Assembly (NCBI GenBank): GCA_013298165.1
Contig: JAAFJU010000007.1
Span: forward strand, 1-64,000
Length of the DNA: 64,000 nucleotides
Source: Synechococcales cyanobacterium bin31.maxbin.ball.101
Lineage (GTDB): Bacteria; Cyanobacteriota; Cyanobacteriia; Leptolyngbyales; Leptolyngbyaceae
Reading direction: 5' to 3'
In this document: positions 1-8,276 of the stretch, piece by piece
How the letters are laid out: each line of letters starts with the position of its first letter
Position numbering within the stretch: position 1 is the first letter of the stretch
Notes under the pieces: model-generated
Told to the model about the DNA's origin: nothing
The model's input: the letters and a program-made list of their open reading frames with translations, nothing else
Database searches by the model: none
Position numbers and translations under genes: made by a program

Positions 1-118
1 GGACGCGGAAGTATTCGGTGAAGTAGTAGTCGGGGGAGCCGTAGTGGTGGATGACGTCCATGAAGGCGCGATCGGTGACGTCTTGCATGGGGGCTAGGGC
101 GCTTTGGGGGAGGGACAT
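1..118 (-). CDS. tRNA-dihydrouridine synthase, N-terminal part (runs off the window)
   Basis: Only the first 39 codons are inside the window; the gene continues past position 1. The N-terminus reads MSLPQSALAPMQDVTDRAFM, followed by a GSPDYYFTEYFRV stretch. The LAPMQDVTDRAF motif is the FMN-binding start of the Dus TIM barrel, the family that reduces uridine to dihydrouridine in the tRNA D-loop using FMN and NADPH. The GSPDYYFTEYFRV part resembles the DusC-like/bacterial subgroup. The start is the ATG at 116-118. A G-rich gap of about 100 bp separates it from devA on the same strand. Confidence 0.75.
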   Translation of the reverse strand, partial: MSLPQSALAPMQDVTDRAFMDVIHHYGSPDYYFTEYFRV

Positions 119-220
119 GACGGGGGGGAGGGTTTTGGGTCATTATTTTATCGCAGATTAGTTGCGATTGATGGGGATTCGATCGGAGGGGGTTTTCGTG
201 GGGTGGATGCGTTGCTTCGC

Positions 221-958
221 TTAACGCATCTTACGGATCTCGGGGGGATGGGTCTCGGGGGATGGGGCTTGGGGGGATGGGGCTTGGGGTTGGAGGTGGC
301 CGTCTTCCATGTGGACGATGCGATCGGCGATGTCCAGGATGCGGTTGTCATGTGTCACCATCAGGATGGTGCAGCCTTGGTCTTTGGCTAGTTTTTGCAT
401 CAGTTCGACGACTTCGCGGCCTGATTTGCTGTCCAGGGCGGCGGTGGGTTCGTCGGCGAGGATGATTTTGGGGCGGCTGACTAAGGCGCGGGCGATCGCG
501 ACTCGTTGCTTTTGACCACCCGATAAATCTGATGGATAGTAGTTGATTCGATCGGCTAAGCCAACTTGTTCTAGCATTTGCGCCGATCGCGCTTTCATTT
601 CGGTTACTGAGAATTGCGGATGCACTTCCAATCCCATCCGAACATTCTGCAATGCCGTCAAACTTCCATGCAAATTATGAGCTTGAAAAATATAGCCAAT
701 CTGTCGTCGCACCATCATGCGTTTACGATCGTTTGCCCCGCGCAACTCCTCACCTAAAATTTGTAACCGCCCCTCCTGACCCGATCGCAGCGCCCCCATT
801 AACGTCAACAACGTCGTTTTTCCCGAACCCGATGGACCCGTCATCAAAATAATTTCCCCCCGATCGATCGTCAAATCAATCCCGGACAACACCTGTTTCC
901 GCAATTGGCCTGTGCCAAAATAATGATTCAACTTTTCGATCGCAATCACACTGTTCAT
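221..958 (-). CDS. devA: ABC exporter ATP-binding protein, DevA family
   Basis: ATPase of a DevBCA-type exporter; in heterocyst-forming cyanobacteria this complex works with TolC to move glycolipids across the envelope. The 245-residue protein has Walker A GPSGSGKT (41-48), signature LSGGQ (145-149), Walker B IILADE (165-170) and an H-loop VTHD (201-204). It is the last gene of devB-devC-devA, starting 8 bp after devC ends. The last ~25 residues are a low-complexity Pro/Ser/Gln tail encoded by 15-bp tandem G-rich repeats, so the C-terminus looks extended beyond the usual family end. The TetR context suggests a stress- or substrate-induced exporter rather than a heterocyst function, but this is inference. 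Confidence 0.9.
   Translation of the reverse strand: MNSVIAIEKLNHYFGTGQLRKQVLSGIDLTIDRGEIILMTGPSGSGKTTLLTLMGALRSGQEGRLQILGEELRGANDRKRMMVRRQIGYIFQAHNLHGSLTALQNVRMGLEVHPQFSVTEMKARSAQMLEQVGLADRINYYPSDLSGGQKQRVAIARALVSRPKIILADEPTAALDSKSGREVVELMQKLAKDQGCTILMVTHDNRILDIADRIVHMEDGHLQPQAPSPQAPSPETHPPEIRKMR
240..300. repeat. 15-bp G-rich tandem repeat inside the 3' end of devA
   Basis: Two exact copies of GGGGGGATGGGGCTT, flanked by partial ones, encode the PSPQAPSP-like tail of DevA. Slippage here probably added the tail. Confidence 0.7.
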
Positions 959-966
959 AATGCCTC

Positions 967-2133
967 CTAAAAAATATCCGCTGGATCAGCCGATTGCAAT
1001 TTCCTAGTCGCGATCGTCCCCGAAATCAAACATAAAACGATCGTCATCATCAACACCGTCGCCGCCCGCGTCACCGTCATAAAAATCGGCAACCCCGTCC
1101 CATTCCGAGCCAACGTATAAAGCCCCAACGCCCCCGCCATCCCAGGAACAAACCCCAACATCGCCAAAATCAACGCCTCCTCAAAGATCACCGCCAACAA
1201 AAAGCCATTCCCATACCCCATCGCCTTAAACGTCGCATACTCCGCCATATGCGCATTCACATCCGTAGACAACACCTGATAAACCACCACAATCCCAACA
1301 ATAATCCCCATAAATACACCAATACTAAAAATAAACCCGATCGATGTATTCCGTTGCCAATACCCCTTCTCAAACTCAATAAACTCCGTCTTCGTCATCA
1401 CCAACGTATCATTCGGCAAATGCTGTCGAAGCTGAGCCACCACCCGATCGGCATCCGCCCCCGGCGACAACTTCAGCATCCCCAGCGACACATTTTGCGC
1501 AGGACGTCGAGGAAACAATCTCAAAAAGTTTTGATCGCTTGTAATCAAATGACCATCCGTCCCAAAGGATGATCCGATCGAAAACGTCCCCGCCAATGTA
1601 ATGGTCTTCCGATCGACTTCCGTAGTTACTTTCTCACCTGCATTGATTTTTTTAATCGCCTCACCATAGGTTCCCCGCGAGTTTTTATCGAAGAGATAAG
1701 TATCGGGGAGTTTGGTCCGATCGAGATGTTCTTTAACATCAGGAAGATTGATTGCGAGAAAATCTGGCTCAAACCCAATCACCCGAATTGCCGTCTCTTT
1801 CCGGGTTTGAGGATTACGCCAGACGACGTTGTTGATATACATGGGATGGGCTGATTCCACACCCACGACATCTTGCGCCTGTAAAAGTCTACGACGGGGA
1901 ATCGTTGCAAGATTACCAAAATTTAAGGCTTGAGGACTGAAAATGACCGCATCCGCATTCAAGATTTGATGCGATCGGACGCTACTGTCATAAAGCGCAT
2001 CTTGGAATCCCATTTGCATGAAAATCAACACATCCGCAAACGCAATCCCAGAAAGTGCAACCAGCAATTTACCCTTTTGATGACTCAGTTGCAGCCACCC
2101 GAGAGGCGTTCGGCGTTGGAAAAGATTAAACAT
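967..2133 (-). CDS. devC: ABC exporter permease, DevC family (FtsX-like)
   Basis: Membrane subunit of the DevBCA exporter. The 388-residue protein shows one N-terminal transmembrane segment (about 26-45), a large extracytoplasmic loop (about 50-260), then three C-terminal segments (about 262-288, 315-340, 355-378). This is the MacB/FtsX-type layout typical of DevC. The start ATG at 2131-2133 gives MFNLFQRRTPLGWLQLSHQK, matching the usual amphipathic start of the family. It sits between devB (76 bp upstream) and devA (8 bp downstream) and is almost certainly co-transcribed with them. Confidence 0.9.
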   Translation of the reverse strand: MFNLFQRRTPLGWLQLSHQKGKLLVALSGIAFADVLIFMQMGFQDALYDSSVRSHQILNADAVIFSPQALNFGNLATIPRRRLLQAQDVVGVESAHPMYINNVVWRNPQTRKETAIRVIGFEPDFLAINLPDVKEHLDRTKLPDTYLFDKNSRGTYGEAIKKINAGEKVTTEVDRKTITLAGTFSIGSSFGTDGHLITSDQNFLRLFPRRPAQNVSLGMLKLSPGADADRVVAQLRQHLPNDTLVMTKTEFIEFEKGYWQRNTSIGFIFSIGVFMGIIVGIVVVYQVLSTDVNAHMAEYATFKAMGYGNGFLLAVIFEEALILAMLGFVPGMAGALGLYTLARNGTGLPIFMTVTRAATVLMMTIVLCLISGTIATRKLQSADPADIF

Positions 2134-2209
2134 AATGGTTTAGAAAGAAGTTCATGTTCCCCCAGAATTGGGGGCTAAGGGACCTGAGCCATTGCAATGA
2201 CAGGTGAAT

Positions 2210-3505
2210 TTAAGAATCAGTGAGGATTTTGGCCGTGATTTGGGCGTTGGTGAATTGGGCGACTTTTTGACTGGAATCGGGATCGAGTTCAATGCGGACT
2301 TCAATAACTCGGGCGTCGGTATTGGTCGTGGCATCCGTATTGGTCAGGCTTTGACGCAAAACTTTTTGACCGATTTCTTTGACGGTGCCTTTGAGTTCAC
2401 CGTCGATCGCCGCCGCACTCACCATGGTTTTCTGCCCCAGTTTTACCCGCTGCCGATCGCTTTCATACACCTCCACGATCGCCATCATTTTGCGCGTTTG
2501 GCCCAGATCCACAATGCCATCTGGAGCAATCTTTTCCCCCGATCGCGTGTAGATTTTCAACACCGTTCCATCCTGGGGCGATCGAACATAGGCTTGCTCT
2601 AGATCAGCCGCCGCTTTGGTACGGGCCGCTGCCGCTTGGCGGACTTCGGCTTGAGCCGTCTGGACATCGACGGGCCGGACTTCGGCAATGCGATCGAGTG
2701 TAGAGTCCGCCGCATCCACTTGCTCCGATCGGGCAGATTGACTGCGCTCTAGAGCTGCTTTGGCTTCGCGGATTTGCTGTGCAAGCGTATTGCGGGCACG
2801 TTCCGCTTCAGCCGCCGCTTCTTGACCGCGACGAAACGCGGTTTGGGCGGTTAGGCGTTTGCTATCTCGCAGCGAGGCAGAGGTGGCTCCGGCTTCGTAC
2901 AAGGTCTGGTAGCGATCGGCTTCGAGTTGGGCATTGTCGTAGTCGGCTTGGAGTCGAAATTTCGTGGCTTTTTGGGTGTTGAGGATGCCATCGAGATCGG
3001 CCTCCAGCCGAGCAATCACAGCCGTCTGGGTATTGAAATCACCCGTCCGTTCAGCATTCAGACGAGCCACTTCCGATCGTTGCGCTTGGATTTCGCCACT
3101 TTTAGCCCCAGACTGCACCTGGGCCAGCTTGGCTTGGGCCACATTAACCTGCTCATCCGCCTGTTGAAGTGCCGCTTCCAGACGAGGCTGACTATTCAAA
3201 ACGGCAATAATATCCCCAGTTTTGACGCTATCCCCTTCCTTAACTTTCAAAATTTCCAGCCGACTTCCATCGTTACTGCTGGGAGCAGACAGCTTGATAA
3301 TCTGGCCTTTCGGTTCGAGGCGACCGAGGGCTGTGACGCTTTTGAGTTCGGGTGCGACGGGAGCAGTGGAAACTTGGGGAGTGGGCGTAGACTGGCTCAT
3401 GACGATGCGAGTGCCTGCAATCCCAATTCCTAATGCCAAAGCCCCAGTGATCAGGAGGGGCGTTTGCCCGATTATTTTTTCAGAAATTCCTTTCAAGATA
3501 GTCAT
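2210..3505 (-). CDS. devB: membrane fusion protein of DevBCA exporter, HlyD family
   Basis: Periplasmic adaptor linking DevC to an outer-membrane TolC-like channel. The 431 residues hold an N-terminal membrane anchor (about 15-35), the first biotinyl-lipoyl half-motif (about 60-110), a long Ala/Gln/Glu-rich coiled-coil hairpin (about 110-300), the second lipoyl half (YVRSPQDGTVLKI, about 305-320) and a beta-barrel domain to the C-terminus. It is the first gene of the dev operon. The 206-bp divergent spacer upstream carries two 15-bp palindromes shared with the tetR gene. Confidence 0.9.
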   Translation of the reverse strand: MTILKGISEKIIGQTPLLITGALALGIGIAGTRIVMSQSTPTPQVSTAPVAPELKSVTALGRLEPKGQIIKLSAPSSNDGSRLEILKVKEGDSVKTGDIIAVLNSQPRLEAALQQADEQVNVAQAKLAQVQSGAKSGEIQAQRSEVARLNAERTGDFNTQTAVIARLEADLDGILNTQKATKFRLQADYDNAQLEADRYQTLYEAGATSASLRDSKRLTAQTAFRRGQEAAAEAERARNTLAQQIREAKAALERSQSARSEQVDAADSTLDRIAEVRPVDVQTAQAEVRQAAAARTKAAADLEQAYVRSPQDGTVLKIYTRSGEKIAPDGIVDLGQTRKMMAIVEVYESDRQRVKLGQKTMVSAAAIDGELKGTVKEIGQKVLRQSLTNTDATTNTDARVIEVRIELDPDSSQKVAQFTNAQITAKILTDS

Positions 3506-3580
3506 AGAAGACGCTCACTGAATTCGTAGAGAGAATTTGGTGATGGAAATGAGTCGATTGAAGAGGCTTGCAGAAACTAT

Positions 3581-3595
3581 ACTGAACAGTCTAGT
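3581..3595. promoter_or_regulatory. putative TetR operator 1
   Basis: ACTGAACAGTCTAGT, an imperfect palindrome (half-sites ACTGAAC and ACTAGAC). The same 15-mer recurs 41 bp away with only the central base changed. The position between divergent devB and tetR suggests the binding site of the adjacent TetR protein. Confidence 0.6.
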
Positions 3596-3621
3596 CTGGT
3601 TGTGAGGCTATTAAAAACTAA

Positions 3622-3636
3622 ACTGAACCGTCTAGT
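3622..3636. promoter_or_regulatory. putative TetR operator 2
   Basis: ACTGAACCGTCTAGT, the second copy of the palindrome at 3581. The copies are 41 bp apart start to start, about four helical turns, so two dimers would lie on the same face of the DNA. Confidence 0.6.
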
Positions 3637-3711
3637 CAAGTGGATCAAGAGAGAAATAATGCGGAAAATTGGCATTAGACTATCTGTCAACACCTGTTTC
3701 AACACCCAACG

Positions 3712-4305
3712 ATGCCCAACCTAATTGTCCCTCGATCGAAGCCCGAGCAAATTCTCCATGGAGCCATGCAGGAGTTTTTGGCGCGGGGGTATGCGTCGGC
3801 GAGTATGGACCGGGTGGCGTCGCTGGCGGGTGTGGCGAAGGCGACGGTCTACAGTCATTTTCGGGATAAGGAAAGTTTGTTTAAGTCCTTGGTGGAATCC
3901 ATGGCCAGACAGCGAATGCAGGCGATCGTCTCCAGGCTAGACATGAATCTGCCCTCTCGGGAGGCTTTAAAAAATTTATTTTGCTATGCCGTCGAAGATT
4001 GCTATGAAAACCCAGAATTCCACGACTTTAAACGGGTTTTAGTTGGGGAATCAGGACGTTTTCCAGAATTAGCGAAGACCTTTGTAGAACATCTCAGTAA
4101 GCCTGGAATTGAGATCTTGACGGCTTATTTTCGGGACAGTCCAGAGTTTGATTTTCCGGATCCTGAAGCGATCGCTCGCATTGTTATTGGTGCGATGATT
4201 CATTTTGTATTGGTGCAAAAGATCATGCATGGCGAAGAAATTATTCCCATGGAAATCGATCGGCTCATTGCTGGACTAGAGTATTTGTTATTCCGATCGC
4301 CTTAA
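3712..4305 (+). CDS. TetR/AcrR family transcriptional regulator
   Basis: A 197-residue one-component repressor. Residues about 10-57 form the TetR DNA-binding domain (ILHGAMQEFLARGYASASMD then VAKATVYSHFRDKESLF), and the rest is a helical ligand-binding and dimerisation domain. It is divergent from devBCA, with two identical-type palindromes between the genes, so it most likely represses the exporter and itself, releasing both when a ligand is present. The ATG at 3712 fits the domain start; an alternative frame upstream has no family match. Confidence 0.88.
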   Translation: MPNLIVPRSKPEQILHGAMQEFLARGYASASMDRVASLAGVAKATVYSHFRDKESLFKSLVESMARQRMQAIVSRLDMNLPSREALKNLFCYAVEDCYENPEFHDFKRVLVGESGRFPELAKTFVEHLSKPGIEILTAYFRDSPEFDFPDPEAIARIVIGAMIHFVLVQKIMHGEEIIPMEIDRLIAGLEYLLFRSP

Positions 4306-4392
4306 CTGAAAGGTCATCGCTTAAAAACAGATGGACAAGATTCACACTATAATGATCTGAAATGCTCAAGATATCTCCCGGAGTCCAGCGAT

Positions 4393-4866
4393 ATGCTTGC
4401 GATTTCCTCACCTACCCGATCGTCAGAATCATCAGAGCCAAAGCTTTACGATCGAGACTTTCATGCCTGGACTGAAACCATGGCAGAAGCCTTACGATCG
4501 CGTCATTGGTCTGACTTGGATATTGAAAACTTAGTTGAGGAGATAGAAAGCTTGGGGCGACGTGAGCGACAGGAATTAGGAAATCGTTTGGGAGTTCTAA
4601 TCGGACACCTTCTGAAATGGGAATACCAACCCGCACAACGTAGTAATAGCTGGCGTGCAACCCTGCGAGAACAACGTCGCCGTATTCAAAAGCTGCTCCT
4701 CGAAAGTCCTAGCTTAAAACCTTATGTTTCAGCCGCGATCGTAGAGGCATATTTGGATGGTCGAGATTTGGCGATTCAGGAGACCAACTTACCGGATGAG
4801 ACCTTTCCGATCGATTGCCCCTACGACTTTGAAACAGCGATCGATGCAGAGTTTTTTCCCGATTGA
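4393..4866 (+). CDS. DUF29 family protein
   Basis: A 157-residue protein with the DUF29 signature: LYDRDFHAWTETMAEALR, DLDIENLVEEIESLGRRERQ, then LLKWEYQPAQRSNSW. DUF29 proteins are very common in cyanobacteria, usually in many copies, and their biochemical role is not established. They are all-helical and often sit near mobile or toxin-antitoxin genes. The gene stands alone and ends at a strong hairpin shared with the convergent tldE. Confidence 0.85.
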   Translation: MLAISSPTRSSESSEPKLYDRDFHAWTETMAEALRSRHWSDLDIENLVEEIESLGRRERQELGNRLGVLIGHLLKWEYQPAQRSNSWRATLREQRRRIQKLLLESPSLKPYVSAAIVEAYLDGRDLAIQETNLPDETFPIDCPYDFETAIDAEFFPD

Positions 4867-4877
4867 GCCAATTCATC

Positions 4878-4924
4878 CCTGGTGCGATCGGTCAGAAATA
4901 CTCCAACCGATCGCACCAGGTTTT
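4878..4924. terminator. rho-independent terminator between DUF29 gene and tldE
   Basis: A perfect 15-bp stem (CCTGGTGCGATCGGT at 4878-4892 with its complement at 4906-4920), followed by TTTT on the plus strand. It embeds a CGATCG core and can serve the converging genes on both sides. Confidence 0.75.
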
Positions 4925-4926
4925 AC

Positions 4927-6267
4927 TTAACCACCCGTAATCGACATCCCTTCCACCCAAACGTTGGGAGCGACGCCCGATCCGGTGAATTCAGTTTTGG
5001 GTTCGACGTAGATAATGGACTTGAGGACGGTGCGGATGTCGCCTGCGATCGTCGCCGATTCCACACTGGTTTTGACGCCTTTGTTGACTAACCAACCGTT
5101 AAACGGCAGCGAAAACGACCCTTGCAAGGACTGAACACCTGCATGGAGCGCTTCTAGGTCATCGATCAAAATCACGTTCTCTGCGGTGTCGAGGCTGTAG
5201 GTTTCCGTCGCGGGTTCGCCTGCAAAGAGATGCAGGAAGTTGCGGCTGACTCCCACTTTAGCGCCCATGCTGGCATTGCCTGTGGGCTGAGTGTTCATGC
5301 GTTTGGCAGTGCCTGCGCTATGGATGAAACTGGTGAGGACGCCGTTGGTAATCAGTGGCACTTTGCGAGTGGGAGTGCCTTCGCCATCAAACCCGGATGC
5401 CCCCAGGTTTTCGGGGTGATGTTCGTCGTCGTTGATGGACAGTAGAGGGGAGGCGATCGTTTCTCCTAAAGACTCAGCCGTGGAAAGACTTTGGTTATCC
5501 AAAATGCTTTGGGCATTGAACATATTTGAAAACGCCCCGACCAATCCCAAAATGGCTTCAGGAGAGAACACCACACGGTATTTCCCGGTTTCGATTTTGG
5601 CGTAGTTGAGGTGGCTGATGGTTTTTTCGGCGGCTTCTTTGATGCAACCGTCGATGTCGAGATCGTCCACTTTGTAGGCAATGCGGAACGCTCCACCACT
5701 GCGCGGTTTTTTGTCAGGTTCTTCTGCTTTGGTGTAAAGGTAAACGGAAGAAATGGCGTGGGCTTCGTGACGGGTTGCGCCGTTGCTGTTGATGTAAAAG
5801 CGTTCGGATGCTTTTTCGGCGAGTCCGTTGTAGGGCACAGCCGCGATCGCCTCATGGGAATCCACCAACTCTTTCTCAGCACGCGCTAAGGTCCCCAGAA
5901 GTTTTGAAACGGGAGATGGCTCAAATGTGGGGGCTGGGTGAGAGGCGATCGGCGTAGTCGCTTCGGGGCTGAAGTCTGGAATGTTTTCCTTAGCTCCGAA
6001 AGCGCTGGCTTCGTAGGCGGTTTTTAATGCCAGTTCAAGACCTGCGCGATCGACATCGGTGGTCGAAGTAATGCCGACGGGACCTGCTGGATTCCACACG
6101 CGAACGGTGACGCCCGATCGTTGGGAGGCTTTCATTTGCTCGGGTTCACCTTCGTTCACTTGAACGCTGGTTTCATCAACGGTGGAGCCGAAAATATCAA
6201 ATTTTGCAATGCCGAGTTTTGCAGCGGCTTCTTTTGCATCTTGGGCGATCGTTTGGATTTTAGACAT
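4927..6267 (-). CDS. tldE: TldE/PmbA family metallopeptidase partner
   Basis: A 446-residue TldD/PmbA-family protein lacking the HExxxH zinc motif, as expected for TldE (PmbA). TldE is the partner that forms a heterodimer with TldD, and the pair degrades or trims peptides in the cytoplasm. Visible family blocks include GVTVRVWNPAGPVGITSTTD near residue 50, SNGATRHEAHAISS (about 160) and a C-terminal SLPFNGWLVNKGVK block. tldD lies upstream on the same strand, separated by 233 bp filled with palindromic repeats. In other bacteria TldDE matures peptide natural products such as microcin B17; a RiPP locus is present in this window, but 33 kb away. Confidence 0.88.
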   Translation of the reverse strand: MSKIQTIAQDAKEAAAKLGIAKFDIFGSTVDETSVQVNEGEPEQMKASQRSGVTVRVWNPAGPVGITSTTDVDRAGLELALKTAYEASAFGAKENIPDFSPEATTPIASHPAPTFEPSPVSKLLGTLARAEKELVDSHEAIAAVPYNGLAEKASERFYINSNGATRHEAHAISSVYLYTKAEEPDKKPRSGGAFRIAYKVDDLDIDGCIKEAAEKTISHLNYAKIETGKYRVVFSPEAILGLVGAFSNMFNAQSILDNQSLSTAESLGETIASPLLSINDDEHHPENLGASGFDGEGTPTRKVPLITNGVLTSFIHSAGTAKRMNTQPTGNASMGAKVGVSRNFLHLFAGEPATETYSLDTAENVILIDDLEALHAGVQSLQGSFSLPFNGWLVNKGVKTSVESATIAGDIRTVLKSIIYVEPKTEFTGSGVAPNVWVEGMSITGG

Positions 6268-6303
6268 GATTGGTTTAGGAAAAATGGAGAATGGTTTTAT
6301 AGA

Positions 6304-6495
6304 CGGGCTAGTCCTTACGGACGTAAACTACGACTCCGCTCAGCCCTCGTTGGCTGGTGGAGTGAATTTATTCCGGGCTAGTCCTTGCGGACGTAAACTT
6401 CGACTCCGCTCAGCCCTCGTTGGTTGGAATGTATTCGTCAGACTCCAACTCCACTCCACCCCAACATCTTCGGGGGCTGAGCGGAGTCGAAGCCC
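6304..6495. repeat. REP-like dispersed element, tandem pair plus inverted arm
   Basis: Two direct copies (6304-6353 and 6374-6423, 70 bp apart) containing CGACTCCGCTCAGCCCTCG, followed by an inverted arm GGCTGAGCGGAGTCGAAG near 6475. The same core recurs at 21765, 26491 and 44591. The element fills the tldD-tldE spacer. Confidence 0.8.
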
Positions 6496-6500
6496 GAACC

Positions 6501-7973
6501 CTACCGACCGCCAACGGTCATAGAATTCACTTTCAAATGAGGCTGGCCGACCGTCACATAGACGCTACCGCTCACCGATCCACAGAACCCCGCCGCCAAG
6601 CCCAAATCCTGGGATGACATCGAAATTTCCTGCATCATATCCACAGCGGTACCAATCAACGTGGCACCCTTCAGAGGCTTATCAATCTTGCCGTTCTTAA
6701 TCAAATAGGCTTCATCCACCGCAAAGTTAAAATCACCCGTCGGTCCAACGCTACCGCCGCCCATCTTTTTGCAATACAACCCATTGTCGATCGAAGCAAA
6801 CAAATCATCATTGCTGAACTTACCCGGAGCAATGTAAGTATTCCGCATTCGGCTTGCAGCAGCATGGGTGTAACCCTGACGACGACCGCTTCCCGTGCGA
6901 GGATGGCCTGTTTTCATTGAACCTGCCCGATCGCTGATGAAGTTTTTCAAAATGCCGTTTTCGATCAGCAAGGTGCGCTGTGCAGGCATTCCTTCGTCGT
7001 CCATGTCGATCGTCCCAAAGGCATCCTTAGTCAAGCCTTCATCCCAAGCGGTGAGATTTTCATGGGCGATCTTTTGACCTTTTTTATGCTCAAACGGCGT
7101 GGTTTTGCGCTGGATTTGTGTGGTTTCCAACAAGTGTCCACAGGCTTCGTGGAAGATCACGCCGCCAAAGGCATTGGCCATGACGAGGGGATAGGTTCCG
7201 GATTCGACGAAATCGGCGTAGAGCATTTTGCCTGCGGATTCGGAAACGTCGTCTGCGGTTTGGTCGTAGTCCCAGGATTGGAGGAAGCTGGGGTCGCTGG
7301 TGTTACCGATGCGCTGGTTGATACTCGATCGGTGATCGCCGTCCACGCACAGCAAATTGTATCCAACGGATTGAGTCAAGCGAATGTCACGAGCAAAAGT
7401 GCCGTCGCTGCCTGCCACGAGGACTTCCTGCCAATCGCGGAAATAGGCGGCTTTGCGGGATTGCACGTGACTGGCTTTTTTGGCGAGGGCGCTGTTGGCG
7501 GCGAGGAGGACTTCACCCATTTGTTCCATGGAGGTGGAAGCCGCTAGCCAGCCTTCTTTACCACGGGCTTTGCCGTAGTCACGGAACATTTCGAGGTTGA
7601 TTTCGGGGATGAAGGCGGAGGCTCCGGGGAGGCTCAGGCCAATGATTCCCAAGGCTTTCTCCAGGGCGAGACGCAATCCGTTGAAAGAGAGATCGTTCGT
7701 GGAGACGTAGCAGTCGGCTTTACCTCGGAAGACGCGAACTCCGGCTCCGGTGGATAGACGGGGGGCGATGCTGGTGATGGCGTCGTCTTCGGCCATGCAG
7801 TTAATGAAGTTGACGCGCTCTAAAAAGAATTCCACAAAGTCTGCGCCTGCTGCCCGTCCCAATCCTAAGAGTGTCGAGAGGGGTGCAGCCCAGCTTTCGT
7901 CGAAGCATCGCGGAGTGGCGCTGTAGGTTAGGTTCGAGAGTTCTTGGGTGATGAGTAGAGGGGTGGCGAGCAT
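6501..7973 (-). CDS. tldD: TldD family metalloprotease
   Basis: The catalytic partner of TldE. The 490-residue protein carries the zinc motif HEACGH at residues 275-280 (HExxxH), preceded by GGVIF, and a C-terminal block with a cysteine (GFCGSVSG) near the position of the third zinc ligand in E. coli TldD. Conserved [19 protein letters not shown] follows the motif. The start ATG at 7973 has AAGG seven bases upstream. It is transcribed before tldE, and the pair is probably an operon despite the repeat-filled spacer. Confidence 0.9.
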   Translation of the reverse strand: MLATPLLITQELSNLTYSATPRCFDESWAAPLSTLLGLGRAAGADFVEFFLERVNFINCMAEDDAITSIAPRLSTGAGVRVFRGKADCYVSTNDLSFNGLRLALEKALGIIGLSLPGASAFIPEINLEMFRDYGKARGKEGWLAASTSMEQMGEVLLAANSALAKKASHVQSRKAAYFRDWQEVLVAGSDGTFARDIRLTQSVGYNLLCVDGDHRSSINQRIGNTSDPSFLQSWDYDQTADDVSESAGKMLYADFVESGTYPLVMANAFGGVIFHEACGHLLETTQIQRKTTPFEHKKGQKIAHENLTAWDEGLTKDAFGTIDMDDEGMPAQRTLLIENGILKNFISDRAGSMKTGHPRTGSGRRQGYTHAAASRMRNTYIAPGKFSNDDLFASIDNGLYCKKMGGGSVGPTGDFNFAVDEAYLIKNGKIDKPLKGATLIGTAVDMMQEISMSSQDLGLAAGFCGSVSGSVYVTVGQPHLKVNSMTVGGR

Positions 7974-8276
7974 GGAGGACCTTTAGTGGTGAGTTTACTG
8001 ATTGTAACAAAAGCTTACGGCTTCGGTTTGGGGCTTTTTGGGTGAGGGACGATCGGATCCCCGCCAGATCTCTATCCGATCCCGGTTCGATCCCCGCCAG
8101 ATTCTCGTGCTTTGTGTGGGGTTTGGGTTCGGGAAGCGAACCCTTACAGTCTCAGGTACAGTCTCAGGTTCGCCCGTAGCCGTAGGGGCATGGCTTGCCG
8201 TGCCCCAGACACCATGAGGGATGTTTAAGGCATAATAAATATCTTGCAGAAGACCCGATTTTTAGGATTCCTGACC
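7974..8276. other. intergenic region between divergent tldD and sensor kinase
   Basis: About 300 bp with no gene. It holds short direct repeats (GATCCCCGCCAGAT twice near 8058 and 8090; ACAGTCTCAGGT twice near 8147) and a hairpin at 8185-8206. Promoters for both flanking genes must lie here, but no box can be called with confidence. Confidence 0.6.
8185..8206. repeat. GC-rich palindromic repeat
   Basis: GGGGCATGGC-TT-GCCGTGCCCC, a near-perfect inverted repeat with 10-bp arms. Similar GGGGCACGGC-type hairpins are scattered through cyanobacterial intergenic DNA. Confidence 0.55.

Noticed and set aside
104..515. Plus-strand glycine-rich open frames opposite devA
   Set aside because: They lie antisense to a well-supported ABC ATPase gene and consist of its GC-rich tail repeats.
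8244..8276. TTG start giving the CACHE kinase 11 more residues
   Set aside because: The ATG at 8277 has AGGA upstream and the extra residues match nothing; kept only as an alternative.
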